From the NCBI RefSeq assembly GCF_002878395.1, contig NC_061112.1, positions 43,769,096 through 43,833,095 on the forward strand: a stretch of DNA of 64,000 nucleotides, read 5' to 3'. This DNA comes from Capsicum annuum (lineage: Eukaryota; Streptophyta; Magnoliopsida; Solanales; Solanaceae). Made by a program: the position numbers and the translations under genes. The notes under the pieces are model-generated. The model was not told where the DNA came from, searched no databases, and was given only the letters and a program-made list of their open reading frames with translations. Each line of letters begins with the position of its first letter. Position 1 is the stretch's first letter. This document shows positions 63,781 to 64,000 of the stretch, one piece after another.

Positions 63781-63868
63781 CTAACCCTGATGTATGGACT
63801 ACATCTATTACCTACATCCTCTATCTAACCCTGATGTGTGGACTACATCTATTACCTACATCCTCAAG
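63781..63868. repeat. 44-bp tandem duplication
   Basis: Two adjacent copies (63781-63824 and 63825-63868) begin ctaaccctgatgt and end near cctacatcctc. They differ by one base inside the unit (gtatgg against gtgtgg) plus the last few bases, which marks a recent local duplication. Confidence 0.85.
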
Positions 63869-64000
63869 AAATTTATCTATAGTAACTTATATGCGGTCAG
63901 TACTACAGAATGTACTAAGTATGAAAGACATGCGCTAATTATAAAATACTTAAATCATTGCTTTAAAACTGACACAAACCCTTTGCTAAAATATGCATAT

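Larger units (their letters stand above)
63385..64000 (-). repeat. Probable edge of a minus-oriented gypsy LTR, running off the window
   Basis: After the C3 RT breaks off, the sequence resembles the left part of the G5 LTR: 'gaaccacaag..cccaagctaacacatg' (63389-63417) against 'ggaccacaagctaa.ccatg' (22068-22086). No complete LTR terminus is seen. It contains the (TA)n tract and the tandem duplication listed separately. Confidence 0.35.

Overview
This window looks like plant nuclear heterochromatin made of nested, inactive LTR retrotransposons. I find no convincing host gene, tRNA or rRNA gene, CRISPR array, operon or other bacterial-type locus. The LTR families, a Stowaway-type MITE and a degenerate SINE suggest a dicot and most probably a Solanaceae genome; that is inferred from recognised families, not from a search. 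Elements are numbered here for reference: G1-G7 are Ty3/Gypsy and C1-C3 are Ty1/Copia.

Layout, left to right. (1) 1-492 is an LTR remnant in minus orientation. (2) 493-6326 is G1 (+), a 5'-truncated chromovirus pol with a 2.8-kb 3' LTR. (3) 6327-15403 is the 3' end of G2 (+), whose 3' LTR (7490-15403) was split by G3 (-, 8543-15286). G3 is flanked by agtac/tgtac target duplications, and a large deletion has fused its RT directly to its 5' LTR. (4) About 15405-15530 is a tRNA-type SINE remnant. (5) 15647-39270 is C1 (+). Its RNase H was split by G4 (+, 20604-38445; duplications aaatg/caatg), and the 5' LTR of G4 was split by G5 (-, 22013-30959; perfect duplication agtcc), giving three insertion layers. 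(6) 39271-40599 holds a short dispersed repeat and a very AT-rich antisense coding relic of unknown, possibly viral, origin. (7) 40600-44612 is the 3' third of G6 (+), followed by the 5'-truncated C2 (+, 44614 to about 48665). (8) 48836-49058 is a Stowaway-like MITE. (9) 49609 to about 63390 is C3 (+), whose integrase was split by the Athila-like G7 (+, 52292-61994; duplications agagg/atagg). (10) About 63385-64000 looks like the edge of another minus-oriented LTR, with a (TA)n tract and a 44-bp tandem duplication.

G1 and G3-G6 have chromovirus-like pol (PR-RT-RNase H-INT with a C-terminal chromodomain-like tail); G2 keeps only its 3' end. LTRs of this group are 1.2-2.8 kb, and the primer sites seen in G4 and G5 match initiator tRNA-Met. 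G7 has Athila-type gag, a DLGAS protease and a TGGCGCC primer site, with no env-like ORF. C1-C3 keep gag-PR-INT-RT-RH order. Every element carries stops and frameshifts, and most have lost catalytic aspartates. Asp-to-Asn changes and Gln/Trp-to-stop changes recur, as expected from long-term cytosine deamination of silenced DNA. G7 is the best preserved, keeping all the RT, RNase H and INT catalytic residues I checked.

I did not find a new functional system. The least explained stretch is the AT-rich relic at 39739-40599. The most informative structures are the three sets of target-site duplications that order the insertions, and the motif-dense segments inside several LTRs.
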